Source: Owenia fusiformis
Lineage: Eukaryota > Annelida > Polychaeta > Sabellida > Oweniidae
Assembly: GCA_903813345.2 (NCBI GenBank)
Contig: CAIIXF020000004.1
Location: 14,329,196 to 14,393,195 of the forward strand
DNA length: 64,000 bases
Direction of reading: 5' to 3'
Below are positions 48,901 to 60,419 of this stretch, piece by piece. A program made the position numbers and the translations under genes. Position 1 is the stretch's first letter. The number at the start of each line of letters is the position of its first letter. The notes under the pieces were generated by a model, which saw only the letters and a program-made list of their open reading frames with translations, was not told where the DNA came from and searched no databases.

Positions 48901-51900
48901 GTGACCACGGCATAACTGGATATTACACTTGATCCATGTTCATGTAGTTACCATTTTCACTATCAGGTGGCTGATTCGGGGCAGGGTTTTAGAAAATTCC
49001 CTGAAACTTGAATATCCATCAGTGGTTTTAATTCAATTGGTTCAATTTTCATATCACCCTTATGTATTTGATACTTTATCTGATACAAATCAAAATATGT
49101 CCAGTAAAAGACTTCTTCTTCTTCATGTCTGTTCAATATAAATACAGAATATCACATCATTTTGAGTGATATCATTTTTATCGCCGAGTTAATATCAAAT
49201 ATCAACACGAGTGAGCGAAGCGAATGAGTGTTGATATTTGATATCTACGAGGCCATAAAATGATATCACGAGAAATTATGTGATATTGGGTTTATCCCAT
49301 GATTACGATCACCTTGTGATATAGTTCGTCATAAATACAATTTTTAATCGTTATTTAGCAGCCTTCTAATCAAATTATATACACAATCGTAATTTAATAC
49401 ACCAATGAAACTTGAAGAGAATAGATTAACGGACCTATTTTCTCAAAAGAGAATAAATTATCTGACCTAATTTCCAACAATATTGTGGCGCGAAATGCAA
49501 ATGTGATATCACACGGATATGCGTGAGATAAACGATATCACACGCATATGAGTTTGATAAACGATTTTCTGGAAAATATCACACGGATTTCAATGATATC
49601 AGAAATATCAATAGCTGTTATTATACAGATAACACATTAATCGTGGGATAAGAAAATATATTCACTTTTTGTGATTCTACAACATAGGGTCTATGGGGAA
49701 TCCCCCTGACCAAGAAGTCACTTTTTCAAAGAAAATTAAATTTTCAAAGTTGATAAACATTTTTGAAAACTACATTTCTAGATGTAATTTTACATGTTGA
49801 TTTCAAATATGATGTCACTGACTGAATCTTTAATTTTTAATGACGTAAATCAAGATTATTTTTACTCGCATCTAGTCTATTATGTCACCACCAAAAGTGG
49901 TGACATATTGTTATGGTCTCCGTTTTTTTTGCGACGGCGGTTGGTGGTTGGCGTCCGGCGTCCGGCGGTTGGTGGTTGGCGTCCGGCGTCTGTAACAATT
50001 TCTTACAACTTCCTATAACTTAACAAATACTGTTTAGACTGACTTCAATTTTTTTCTAAATCATCTACATGTTCTCAGAAGTTCAAATCTGACTTTAGAT
50101 TTGACATTTGACCTTCAATGACCTTCTCAAGGTCAAAAAGGTCTTTTTTCAACTTGCTTCACATTGACTAAATTTTTTTTCAAAATCATCTACATGTTCT
50201 CAGAAATTCAAATCTGACTTTAGATTTGACTTTAGATTTGACATTTGACCTTCAAATCTGACTTTAGATTTGACATTTGACCTTCAATGACCTTCTCAAG
50301 GTCAAAAAAGGTCAAAAAGATCTGTTTTCAACTTGCTTCAAATTGACTAAATTTTTTTTTCAAAATCATCTATGTGTTCTCAGAAATTCAAATCTGACTT
50401 TAGATTTGACTGAAGATTTGACATTTGACCTTCAATGACCTTCTCAAAGTCAAAAAAAGGTCAAAAAGGTCTTTTTTCAACTTGCTTCAAATTGACTAAA
50501 TTTTTTTTTCAAAATCATCTACATGTTCTCAGAAATTCAAATCTGACTTTAGATTTGACATTTGACCTTCAATGACCTTCTCAAGGTCAAAAAAGGTCAA
50601 AAAGGTCTGTTTTGAACTTGCTTCAAATTGACTAAAAAGAATTTTAAAAATCATCTACGTGTTCTCAGAAATTCAAATCTGACTTTAGATTTGGCTTAAG
50701 ATTTGACATTTGACCTTCAATGACCTTCTCAAAGTCAAAAAAGGTCAAAAAGGTCTTTTTTCAACTTGCTTCTAATTGACTAAATTTTTTTTTCAAAATC
50801 ATCTACATGTTCTCAGAAATTCAAATCTGACTTTAGATTTGACATTTGACCTTCTTAATGTCAAAAAAGGTCAAAAAGGTCTTTTTTCATCTTGCTTCAA
50901 ATTGACTAAATTTTTTTTTCAAAATCATCTACATGTTCTCAGAAATTCAAATATGACTTTAGATTTGATTTAAGATTTGACATTTGACCTTCAATGTCCT
51001 TCTCAAGGTCAAAAAAGGTCAAAAAGGTCTTTTTTCAACTTGCTTCAAATTGACGAAATTTTTTTTTCAAAATCGTCTACATCTTTTCAGAAGTTCAAAT
51101 TTGACGTTTACAAGTTCTCAGAAGTTCAAATCTGACTTTAGATTTGACCTTTGACCTTCAATGACCTTCTCAAGGTCAAAAAGGTCTTTTTTCAACTTGC
51201 TTCAAATTGACTAATTTTTTTTTCAAAATCATCTACATGTTCTCAGAAGTTCAAATCTGACTTTACATTTGACATTTGACCTTCAATGACCTTTTCAAGG
51301 TCAAAAAGGTCTTTTTTCAACTTGCTTCAAATTTACTTATTTTTTTTTTCAAAATCATCTACATGTTCTCAGAAGTTCAAATCTGACTTTACATTTGACA
51401 TTTGACCTTCAATGACCTTCTCAATGTCAGAAAAAGTCAAAGAGGTATTTTTTCAACTTGCTTCAAATTGACGAATTCTTTTTTCAAAATCATCTACATG
51501 TTTTAAGAAGTTCAAATCAAACCTTCTTAAGGTCAAAAGGTATTTTCCAACTTGCTTTAAATTGACCAAATTGTTTTAGGTGGTGACATTTTGTCATGTT
51601 AATGCCTTGTTAATCACTGTTCCTCAGTTTCAATCGACCACATTTTAAACCTATTTTGTTTAAATTGAAAAACTACTAAGTAAATGTTAAAGCAGTAACC
51701 ATCTTGTTTGTGGCATATTGTTTTTAAAAAAACTTGTTTGAGACTCCAGGGTGTCCTACCAAGTTCTGATTACCTAAAATATGTCTATGGACCTGCGGCT
51801 TTGCGTCGATCCTTTGCGAGTGAAGTTATATTCAATGGAGAATTACGATTAAGAAATGAAGAGTGGGCAAAAACAATTATACGTCTAAGCGTTCTTAAAC

Positions 51901-54900
51901 TGGATCAAGATAAGCAACAAGCGCGTGGTATATCGTGTGATGGAAATGGACGCGCATTTCATAATAAGAAGACCATTACAAAAGATTTGAAAACAGGGAG
52001 AATAACATATGAAGTTTCCGATCCCAAACTTGACTGCAGCTTCAGTCAAGGTCAAGGGTGAGTTCTAACTACTTGACATTTCTTGTCATTTGCCGGTTTC
52101 TTCAAATAATATAATACGTCATCGTTTATTGCGCAGCTCTATACGTCCATACGTGTGATATTCCCACGTAAGCTTACAGACAGCGATTTAAAAGAATATC
52201 ACACTTATGGACGTATAGAGCTGTGGCATAAATGATAACCTAATCAAACGCTTTATAAGTTATGTGTTCTACGGGAATAATAAACATGTTATAAGTGAGT
52301 TGGAAAATCTCTATATTGTTGCATTGTTTGACTATCAGTACTCATGGTGATGTTCGAAATCATGAAAACTTATTGAAAGTCTTTGAGAACCCCCCATCAA
52401 ATTCAATACCGCACTCATAACCATACATAATCAGTACTAACAATGACTGACCTATTTATACAAAATTCGTCACAAAATATACAAAACCAATAATACATAT
52501 TTTGTACATACTACTATTGTTATTAAAGAATCCTATTTTTCAGTGTGAGAGTTAAGATTACAAATAAAGCTGACTTGACGAATACACCGGGTCTTTACAT
52601 TGTTACAGAAAAAGAACAGGGTATCAGTGATGCTGTATATATATTTGTTATTGGTGAGTATATACATCATGTACATCTACATTATTTCTCAAATTCTTAG
52701 CCGAAGTGCAACTTATAATAAGAACCTACTCTTTTATCGTTCAATGCAACGAAACTCGCTTTGTAATGTGGTGTGTGAGTTAGCCCCATATTACATTATC
52801 ATACATTGTAAAAGAAAAATTCTCTAGTTTTAGCCCCGTATTATATTATGTTATATGTGTTACGTAATATTTTATTGTATTTGACTCTATACATGTTTTT
52901 CTAATCTATGTGTGTACATGCAATTTTATAATTATTTGTTAATAATGTATAGAAAAAAACTTGATCACTACGTTCCATCTGAAAATATTGATATCATCTT
53001 TGACATTCCCCATATAATGTCCCTCCTGGTGAATAACCACTTTTTCTATAATAGGGTGGCGTTGTAATTGTATATGGTATACATGAGCAACATGATATGT
53101 AGAGATTATCCTATGTGAGGTTCATGATATTGGGATTATGCCGACCAAAGACCAATATAATATATCTGGTCAAAGGGCCTAGATCCCGAAGGCAAATACA
53201 TCACATTGGCCGACGGATAATCCCAATATCCTGAAACGAATATAGAATGATCTGTTTAACCGGGCAGATATAATACCAGGTCGTTCAATAAGTTAATGCA
53301 AAAATGCTCTTATTGTTTATTTTTCAATTTTTTCCCTTAAACTCATACAAAAATCTTTACGCATTAAGAGACAAAAAATAAATTTATTTTTACTGATTGA
53401 TGAAATGTTATGGTTGCCATGGCGACTTGTGTTTTGGTCATGCGGTGCAATTTAGGACGTGAAAAAAATTAAATTTTGATAAAACTCTTGTGTTGACAAT
53501 CTAAATTATAAAATTCCAAACTCCTTTATTCCAAGAATCCCATTTTTAAATTTCTTAATTTTCTTATTTAGGAAGTGATGGATGGTCGAATTGGTCGCCT
53601 TGGTTTGAATGCATATGTGATACTACGAGTGGTGCTTTCAAAAAGTTTCAGTACCGAAGATGCGATTCTGTCAATTTTCCAAATGTTTGTTCGGAGGATA
53701 TCGAAACAAGATCTAAAGACTGTACACATACAGGTGGAAAAACGTGTCAGGGTAAGATACGCGTATTGCTTATGAATATATATATTTTTATTCCTATGAA
53801 CTGTTTTATTTCTTATTGAGATTTACACGTACAAATGCAACAAAATCGGAAAAGTATGCTTCGGACAAATATTACATGAGAAAATACCCTCTTCTACTTC
53901 TGCGAAGTGATTGCAATATGTTTTAAATATGACTGATATCCACTGTGTATCAGATTCCATACATTTACCTTTCTAGTGACATATAAAACATCAAGGAAAA
54001 TATATAATTTACAAATAAAATATTCATTCTCTTTTCAGTAAGATGTGTACTCGATGAATGGGGTCCATATCAATGTTCGCCGAGTTGTGGAAATAATATC
54101 CAATGCATCCGATCAAGAAGCCCAGCCCCAGGCAGTGGACCTTGCGACCCCTCAAAGCTTACCTCTACGACAAGACAAAGTTGGCCATGCCCTTCAAGTA
54201 ATTGTCCAGTTCTTAACTAGAAGTATTGAAGTTAGAGCATCATCAGATACAAATCATCAATGGAACTTTGTGTACACGTATCAGTAACGACATCTAATGG
54301 GTCCGATAATCGAGTGAGAAACCCAAACCAAGACGTTGTGAAAATTATGTTAAAATGAGGAAATTTTCCCTCGATTATTGGAGCTACTGGATGTAGTTGC
54401 TCATGACTGACAACTTTTCAATAACCGGAAGTAATTATTGACATACGGGTGAAATATTTGTACAAATCAACTTCATTGTTGGTGAAAATGATGAAAATGA
54501 CAACCTTACATTTACTTAAACGTAACGCCTTTAACCAGGTGGGGACCAGTGATTATGGCCCTCGGGTGATCACCCTCCCCCCCCCAAATTCATAGTGTCT
54601 ACTGGTCTCGTTTAGTTTAAAGATAATATAAAAATAATAGTTGAGAGGGGGATCTTTGTGGGTCATTTTTATATAACAACATCATATTTAACGTGCTTTG
54701 AAACATATAGCTCCCTTATGTTATAGCTCAAACACCGCCAACGACCGAAGCAAGCAGTCCGCCCACTGAAGGTAACCAACCTGTTGTCAGTAACCCTCCA
54801 ACTACAGACAACAAACCTGCTGAAACTAACACACCCCCTGCTGTCAATAACTCTCCTGCTGGAATTAGCCCATCTGTTGGAAATAACCAACCTGGAAGCA

Positions 54901-55920
54901 GTAACCCTCCAACTTCAGACCAACCTGCTGAAAATAACCCATCTACTGAAAATAACGCACCTGCTGGAAATAACCAACCTGCTGGAAATAATCAACCTAC
55001 TGTTGGTAGTAACAATCCAACCACAGATAGAGCACCTGCTGGAATTAAACCAACTGCTGGAAATAACCCTACAACTGGAAAAACCCAACCTGCTGGGACA
55101 AAGCCCCCTCCAGGGAATGTTAACCCCGGAAGCACAGCAGGTATAACTTTGTTATGCAGTCATTACACAAAAGTCGTAAAGATATGGTCAAATCACCCCT
55201 CGCCTCCCTTCTTGTCGTTTGATATACATCAATGAAATTATCAAATCAATTGTGCCATTGGAAAGCTTGTTCAAACACATTACGGGTATATATATTTTCT
55301 GTACCGAATCTATTAACTTTGAATGAAATGTTCATTACTCCGGGGTAGTCCTTACTGGAAATTTTAATTTATGTCGCGTATTAGTGGCTCAAATGGAAAA
55401 TTGTTTGATCTTCCAGCTTCAAATTAAAATCGTTATAGAAGAGCCTTCCAAGTTTGCATAAAGGGTTATTTGTAGTACACATTTTTTTATATACAATTTA
55501 CATTCAAGTTTCTTCAATACTCTTCAATGGAAATACGAGGAACTATACAATTGACTCTTTTTACAATGACCGTATTCCCTATGATTTTGAAATCAATCCA
55601 CTTATGATGTACGAACTACTTTCTTCGCATTCTTAAGTTTGATAATATTTTCAGCAAAGACAGGTCCAATCGTTGGAGGTATACTAATTGCGGTATTAAT
55701 TGTGATCTGTGGTGCGATTTTCATGATAAGAAGGAAATTGGGGGCAGCCAAATCTCAAAAAGAAGCAGATCAACAGGATGGAATTGATGGTCTTAATGGT
55801 TCAGATGCGAGTGATGTCGATTCCGATGCAGAAGACCAGCCGTTTATAGGTGGTTTTCGTGGACGAGGTCGTGGACGAGGATTAGGGAGAGCGAGAGGGA
55901 GAGGGAGACGAGGATTTTAG
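45974..55920 (+). CDS. Type I membrane receptor: CCP, C-type lectin, two TSP1, mucin-like stalk, RG-rich tail; 11 exons, 777 aa
   Basis: Exons: 45974-46040, 46824-47075, 47221-47468, 48032-48266, 48574-48668, 51750-52057, 52544-52653, 53572-53751, 54039-54197, 54727-55140, 55655-55920. All have GT-AG borders, and the phases close to one 2334-nt frame. Layout: signal peptide (1-22); CCP/sushi (37-104, four Cys, CSDGVWTYPQLPSC); C-type lectin fold (110-267, with YWIGLTNRN and FICEK); an unrecognised region (268-438); TSP1 with WSNWSPW (439-498); a shorter second TSP1 (499-551); a Pro/Thr/Asn-rich stalk (552-689); a transmembrane helix GGILIAVLIVICGAIFMI (about 697-714); and an acidic, then Arg-Gly tail ending GRGRRGF. 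The lectin domain lacks EPN/QPD/WND calcium-sugar motifs and the third canonical Cys. A surface recognition or adhesion role is inferred. The exon 9 donor (GTAATT) and exon 6 acceptor are the softer borders. Confidence 0.88.
46601..46800. mobile_element. Inverted-repeat MITE in receptor intron 1
   Basis: AGACCTCTCAATGTTATAGT at the left pairs with ACCTAAATATG-side sequence at the right (reverse complement AGGTCTCTCAATATTGAAAT). Both arms continue through ACAAAGGAA(A/T)TTTTGGTTGAT. The right tip is about 24 bases before exon 2. Confidence 0.6.
48776..48918. mobile_element. Palindromic MITE in receptor intron 5
   Basis: CAGTTATGCCGTGGTCACAT at the left and its reverse complement at the right, with a CCGATTTT/AAAATCG continuation. 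143 bp. Confidence 0.75.
49145..49650. repeat. Palindromic AT-rich repeat in receptor intron 5
   Basis: It contains AATATCAAATATCAACAC and its reverse complement around GAGTGAGCGAAGCGAATGAG, plus several ATATCACA(C/A) repeats. It looks like a degenerate inverted-repeat transposon. Confidence 0.5.
49883..51613 (-). mobile_element. Tandem-repeat-cored element, copy 2, inverted relative to 16232-17866
   Basis: It starts at TGTCACCACCAAAAGTGGTG, then CGGCGGTTGGTGGTTGGCGT, followed by about a dozen units with CTTTAGATTTGACATTTGAC and ATCATCTACATGTTCTCAGA. It ends at TTTTGTCATGTTAATGCCTT. Both boundaries coincide with copy 1. It makes up over half of receptor intron 5 and ends about 137 bases before exon 6. 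Confidence 0.65.
52118..52234. mobile_element. Hairpin MITE in receptor intron 6
   Basis: CAGCTCTATACGTCCATA at the left and TATGGACGTATAGAGCTG at the right are exact inverted copies. The arms extend through GTGTGATATTC. Confidence 0.75.
53118..53245. mobile_element. Short inverted-repeat MITE in receptor intron 7
   Basis: TTCATGATATTGGGATTATG pairs with GGATAATCCCAATATCCTGA. About 125 bp, non-coding. Confidence 0.55.
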
Positions 55921-55993
55921 GACAATTTATTAAATAATATTCACATTTTGATAAAAATTGCTGCTATGGAAACATGCAATACTATATAATATG

Positions 55994-55999
55994 AATAAA
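55994..55999 (+). terminator. Poly(A) signal of the lectin receptor
   Basis: AATAAA 74 bases after the stop codon at 55918-55920, followed by a T/GT-rich stretch. This fits a short 3' UTR. Confidence 0.6.
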
Positions 56000-57454
56000 T
56001 GTGTTTTCTCAGTTTCGTCATTTTTTCTATATTGTGTCGTCATCGAGTAGTTGTCTTCAATACTTAGTAAGGCCGTCAAACAAACTCAAACTCGAAATGA
56101 TGTCAAGGAAGTAAAAGCCTACGTAAGAGTTTTAACTATCCCCACAAACACGCACGAATCTCTCAAAAAGTGTGACGGCCTTAGCTGCTCCCTATTTGGT
56201 TGTTTTTAGACTACTTGTTTAAGCCCCTTTCTGTTTAATTTTTTATTTACATATCCTGAATGAAAATACTCATGTTTAAGGTGAAGATTTAATTTGACTT
56301 TATTCACTATGTCTCCGAATTTTCCAAATTTTTTCTCAATTATGGTAGGTAGGAAATTGATGAAAAATCTAATGAATCTCCGTCATTCTCGTGTTAACTA
56401 ATGCGAAATGGTTGGTTTGGGGCAAATCAGATTTCAGGATATCTATTCAGTAAAGCACTGACCAAAAATCATTAATAAATTGAATTAAAAAAGAAACGAA
56501 TCATTAAGACCTTGCACGTCGATACAAATATTCAACAGTTTATGTATTTATAACCAATAAATGGACGTTAATTATATCTTGGAAAGTAACACGACTCTCT
56601 ATAATTTGATGTAGAATAATCTAACCCCTTTATGAACAGATACATTTTGATAAATAACACTATGGGGGTTAGCGTTTCATAGTTGGCCATGAACGCCATA
56701 TGTACAAACTATTGTTCGGAATTTTTGAATTTCATGTTGGATTACGGTACTCACACCGAACGTTTAAGAAAATGTGTATGGGTATTTGGTAGAGCTCTCC
56801 TTTTTTGTACCATAGAGAATAGATGCATGTTAAATCTGGGAACACTAAACCACGGGAATGGCAACTCATGTCTCCTATTGTTCTATGTCTGTCTCCGATA
56901 ATTGAAAACGTCATACCCGAAGCTGCCTATAAACCACCTGTGATGTCACATCGTTACTTCACTATTGATTTTAGAAAGTTTAAGAAAATGTGGATGTCTC
57001 GAAATATTTTAAACAATTTTGCCCAAAGATTTTGATATGGATGTAGTTTAAGAAGGTACCAGGTTTGGTATCGTCATCCAATTGCTGTGGATATCTAAAA
57101 GTACCTTACTGATCGTTTTGAGCCATACTTTTACTCGAATGATATTGCGAGAATACGACGTTGTCGTATAAAATGACGTCATATAAAGCCTAGAGTTACT
57201 TGAAATTAGAATGGGAATTGTGACGTCAACATATATTCAAATTTTCTTATCACACTACATCACATAAACATAAACAGCAGAGATATAAACAATATTTTCC
57301 TCGGTTACTAGCAAGGATAAAAAGAATACAACGTCATAAAATGACGTCATAAATGTAGAGTTATGTTTGGAAAATATTAATATTGTGACGTCAAAATATA
57401 TGTGATTTTCCTATTAGACTCCGTCAGTTGTTCTTAGAGACAAGAAAAACAAAG
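56000..57454. other. Spacer between the tandem receptor genes
   Basis: No exon is recognised. The last 330 bases share sequence with the region before the first gene (for example CCTCGGTTACTA(A/G)CAAG at 45795 and 57300). In this copy the roughly 150-bp promoter-proximal unit is itself duplicated. Confidence 0.5.
57174..57393. promoter_or_regulatory. Four perfect CRE sites in two duplicated promoter units
   Basis: TGACGTCA occurs at 57174-57181, 57221-57228, 57342-57349 and 57386-57393. These are two pairs spaced about 45 bases, repeated about 168 bases apart, ending 61 bases before the paralogue's ATG. The pairing matches the single pair before the first gene. Confidence 0.55.
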
Positions 57455-57949
57455 ATGTGCAATACCAAGTACAAAAGGATTCAATTTATACTTTCCATCA
57501 TTCTGTGGACCAAGCTCTACTTCAGCGATGGTATTGTATAATGTTGTATTTTTGCTTAATGTTTTTTATATTTCTCAGCTTCCTTGACTCTAAAACATCA
57601 AGGTCGATGGACTTTTATGCAATGCGTATCCTGAAATTGAAATAATTTTTCTCAAAAGTTTCTGGATCTGATGATCTTTAATGAAATTATGTTACAGGCG
57701 AGGGAAACGGGCATATAGAGCGGAGATCTAGCAATAAATGTACGTCAATGAAACCAGCAATACCAAACAATGCTTTTGAAATGGCTTTCAATGTCATAAA
57801 TGCAGAATGGACTGCGTTTCAAGTAGTAATGTGTGACGTTGGCTACGAACTTGACTTGGCAAATCGAGGAACTAACGATCGGATGACAGTGACAAACCTA
57901 TGCAGTAACGGCGTCTGGACCTACCCACAACTCCCTCGTTGTAAATCTA
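57455..57949 (+). CDS. Tandem paralogue of the lectin receptor, first two exons (signal peptide and CCP)
   Basis: Exon 1 (57455-57530) gives MCNTKYKRIQFILSIILWTK and on to YFSDG, parallel to the first gene's MKYKRLQIIFSIILLTK. Exon 2 (57698-57949) is 252 nt, the same length and phase as its counterpart, with the CCP motifs CTSMKPAIP, VVMCDVGYELDL and CSNGVWTYPQLPRC. Both exons are open, and the CCP residues are largely conserved, consistent with selection. Intron 2 begins at 57950 and holds a LINE. Sequence homologous to the first gene's short intron 2 reappears only at about 63425-63540, and the lectin exon expected after it is not seen by 64000. The gene either continues past the window or has lost its remaining exons. 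Confidence 0.75.
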
Positions 57950-58190
57950 GTACGTCTTTTTTATTTTACTTTATATGTATAATTTCACTGTCAAACTTGA
58001 AATTGTTTTTATTATTATTTATTTATTTCATTGATATAGTTTAAATACAATTACAATAACATCCCTAAATCGCCAGAGGGCATTATATAGGAATGGTGAG
58101 AGGCTGGGGGTGGCAGGCAGACAGGGTCCCGGACCGGAGCAGGTGTGACAGGACAACAGGATATCAGAAAGAGAGACATGAGGGAGGGAA

Positions 58191-60419
58191 TTAGCTATTG
58201 TCTATAATGAAGTCAAGTATCAGTGAAATGGCTTTAGAGTTTACATCTATGCTTAAGTTTGGGCTTCCTGTTTTCAAAATGGATATAAAATCGTACTGGG
58301 GAAGATTATTATTGAGAGAAGGTTCTAATTCAGCAAGTTTATCCCAGAGATCCTGTCTTACTAAGGTTAAGCGATTGCACTGGAAAAGAATATGCTTTAA
58401 GGTTTGAGAGCTGCCACAAGCACAATTAGGGCTGTCAACAGAGTTAAAATTATGGGCATAAAATTGAGCTTTAAAAAATAAGTCAGCTCTTACTTTATTC
58501 ACCACTATCTCATGCTGTCTAGAAAGATTGAGTTGACTTGTGGTCAAAATTTTAGAGGGGTTTTGGAGGAAAAGCCGTTGGTGTTTTTTGAAATTATGAA
58601 GAGTTTTCTTGGTTTTAATAGAAGGGGGGAGCTCTAGCCATTTTGAGATTGCAGAAGGTATTGCTGAGGATGAGAATCTAGCAGAGCATCTTATGGGCAT
58701 TTTGAATGGATCAATGTATCTCAAGTTTCTATTCCTAACATTACTATACTTATCAAAAATGTCTGTGATATATGAGGGTCTTGTACCATTGGCAACTTTG
58801 AACATAAAATTATTTGATTGTATTCTACGTCTAGATTCAAGTGTTGGCCAGTTTAGGAGACTTAGGACCTTTTCTGTACTGCTCCCTTGGATGCAGCCAG
58901 AACAATAGAGTGCCGCTGTGTAATATAGACTATCGAGTCTTCGCAAAAGAAATTTAGAAGCTGTGCCATATAAAATGGCACCATAATCAAAGTGAGGAAG
59001 AATGAATGATTTGAAGATTGTTTCTAGGTGCTTGCTCCCAAGCTTGAATTTGAGTTTCTTTAATGGGTTTAACATTTTTCTTATTTTGACTAGTAAATCA
59101 CCAATATGCTTATCATAAGATAAACATGGGTCAAAAATGAGTCCTAAATGTTTGTGCTCGGTATCTCTTTTGATTTCTATATTGTTTAGTTTTGAAGTTG
59201 ACACATTATCAGTTTTTGTTCTAGGTGAGTGAAAAATCATCTCGGAACTCTTCTCCGGTTTAAAATCAAGTTTCCAAGTGTTAGACCATTCTTCTACTTT
59301 AATTAGATTGGATTTTACCACTGCTTCTATTTGTTGTGGTTGTTTTGGGTCAAAAGGATGGTGTAATGAGGTATCATCTGCATAAATGTAGCAATGGCCA
59401 TCCAGATTGTCTGGAAGGTCATTAATATATATTAGAAAAAGTATTGGCCCTAGTATTGAGCCCTGTGGGACACCGCAGTTTATAAAATTAGTTTCTGAGT
59501 AATTGGAGGTCTCACCAGAAATTTGAACAGCAATTTTCCTGTTGGTAAGATAAGATGTGATCATTTTAAGGATTTGACCTTGAAAACCATACGCCTTGAG
59601 TTTATGGAGGAGTAACGAGTGCGGAACCCGGTCAAAAGCGGCGGCTACGTCCAAAAATATTGTTTTGGAGGCTTGTCCTTGTTCAAAAGTAGTTTGAAGA
59701 AAATGCTCGATAGATAAAAGTTGATGAATGGTGCTATGACCAGGTAAAAATCCGGACTGATACTTAAAAAGAAGATCATTATCAAGTAAGTGTTTTCTGA
59801 TTCTGTCAGCAAGAACCTTTTCAAAAACTTTGGATATGGAGCTTAGCAAGGTGATAGGTCTGTAGTTATTAACATTTGATTTATCATTTTTTTTAAAGAT
59901 TGGACAAACATTGCCTATTTTCCAAATATCTGGATAAGTGCATTTAGTTAGAAGTTTATTAAATAATATGGTAAGAGGTTTTGAAATGGTATGAGCTGTA
60001 AGGTTCAACATTTTGTTAGTGATATTATCTGGCCCGCATGCTTTGGAGGTATCTAAGGAGAGAATTATTTTCATAATTTCAAATTGGTCAGTCTTAGCGG
60101 AAATGAGTAAAGAATTTGTCCTCATAGGGAATAGAGGCAAATGGTCAAAACAGGCATCTGTATGGTTTTTAGAAGCAAAATAGTTCATGAATTTGTTTGC
60201 AATATCAAGGTTATTTGAAAGTGCGTGTCCAGTAATTTCATCATAAATGCTAGATATGCTGTTTTTCGTCAAATTTGTGCCTAAAAATGATTTGATGATT
60301 CTCCAATAATTTTTATCGGACTTATTTAGCTGGTCAATTGATGATAAGGTTTTTTTTTCGTGATCTATTTTGGCTTGTTCAACAAGTTGGGCAACTTTAG
60401 TTGCCTGTTGGTCATATAT
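58191..60419 (-). CDS. LINE ORF2, reverse transcriptase part
   Basis: It reads from just after the internal stop through IYDQQATKVAQLV to the terminal stop. Reverse transcriptase motifs in order: KIGNVCPIFKKND, NNYRPITLLSSISKVFEKVL, FLDVAAAFDRVPH, GVPQGSILGPILFLIYINDL, and the catalytic YIYADDTS. These are followed by a thumb region and a C-terminal CACGSS..LKHILFQC zinc-knuckle-like segment typical of this LINE group. Catalytic aspartates are intact. It is in the same frame as the endonuclease part upstream. Confidence 0.9.
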   Translation of the reverse strand: MYDQQATKVAQLVEQAKIDHEKKTLSSIDQLNKSDKNYWRIIKSFLGTNLTKNSISSIYDEITGHALSNNLDIANKFMNYFASKNHTDACFDHLPLFPMRTNSLLISAKTDQFEIMKIILSLDTSKACGPDNITNKMLNLTAHTISKPLTILFNKLLTKCTYPDIWKIGNVCPIFKKNDKSNVNNYRPITLLSSISKVFEKVLADRIRKHLLDNDLLFKYQSGFLPGHSTIHQLLSIEHFLQTTFEQGQASKTIFLDVAAAFDRVPHSLLLHKLKAYGFQGQILKMITSYLTNRKIAVQISGETSNYSETNFINCGVPQGSILGPILFLIYINDLPDNLDGHCYIYADDTSLHHPFDPKQPQQIEAVVKSNLIKVEEWSNTWKLDFKPEKSSEMIFHSPRTKTDNVSTSKLNNIEIKRDTEHKHLGLIFDPCLSYDKHIGDLLVKIRKMLNPLKKLKFKLGSKHLETIFKSFILPHFDYGAILYGTASKFLLRRLDSLYYTAALYCSGCIQGSSTEKVLSLLNWPTLESRRRIQSNNFMFKVANGTRPSYITDIFDKYSNVRNRNLRYIDPFKMPIRCSARFSSSAIPSAISKWLELPPSIKTKKTLHNFKKHQRLFLQNPSKILTTSQLNLSRQHEIVVNKVRADLFFKAQFYAHNFNSVDSPNCACGSSQTLKHILFQCNRLTLVRQDLWDKLAELEPSLNNNLPQYDFISILKTGSPNLSIDVNSKAISLILDFIIDNS

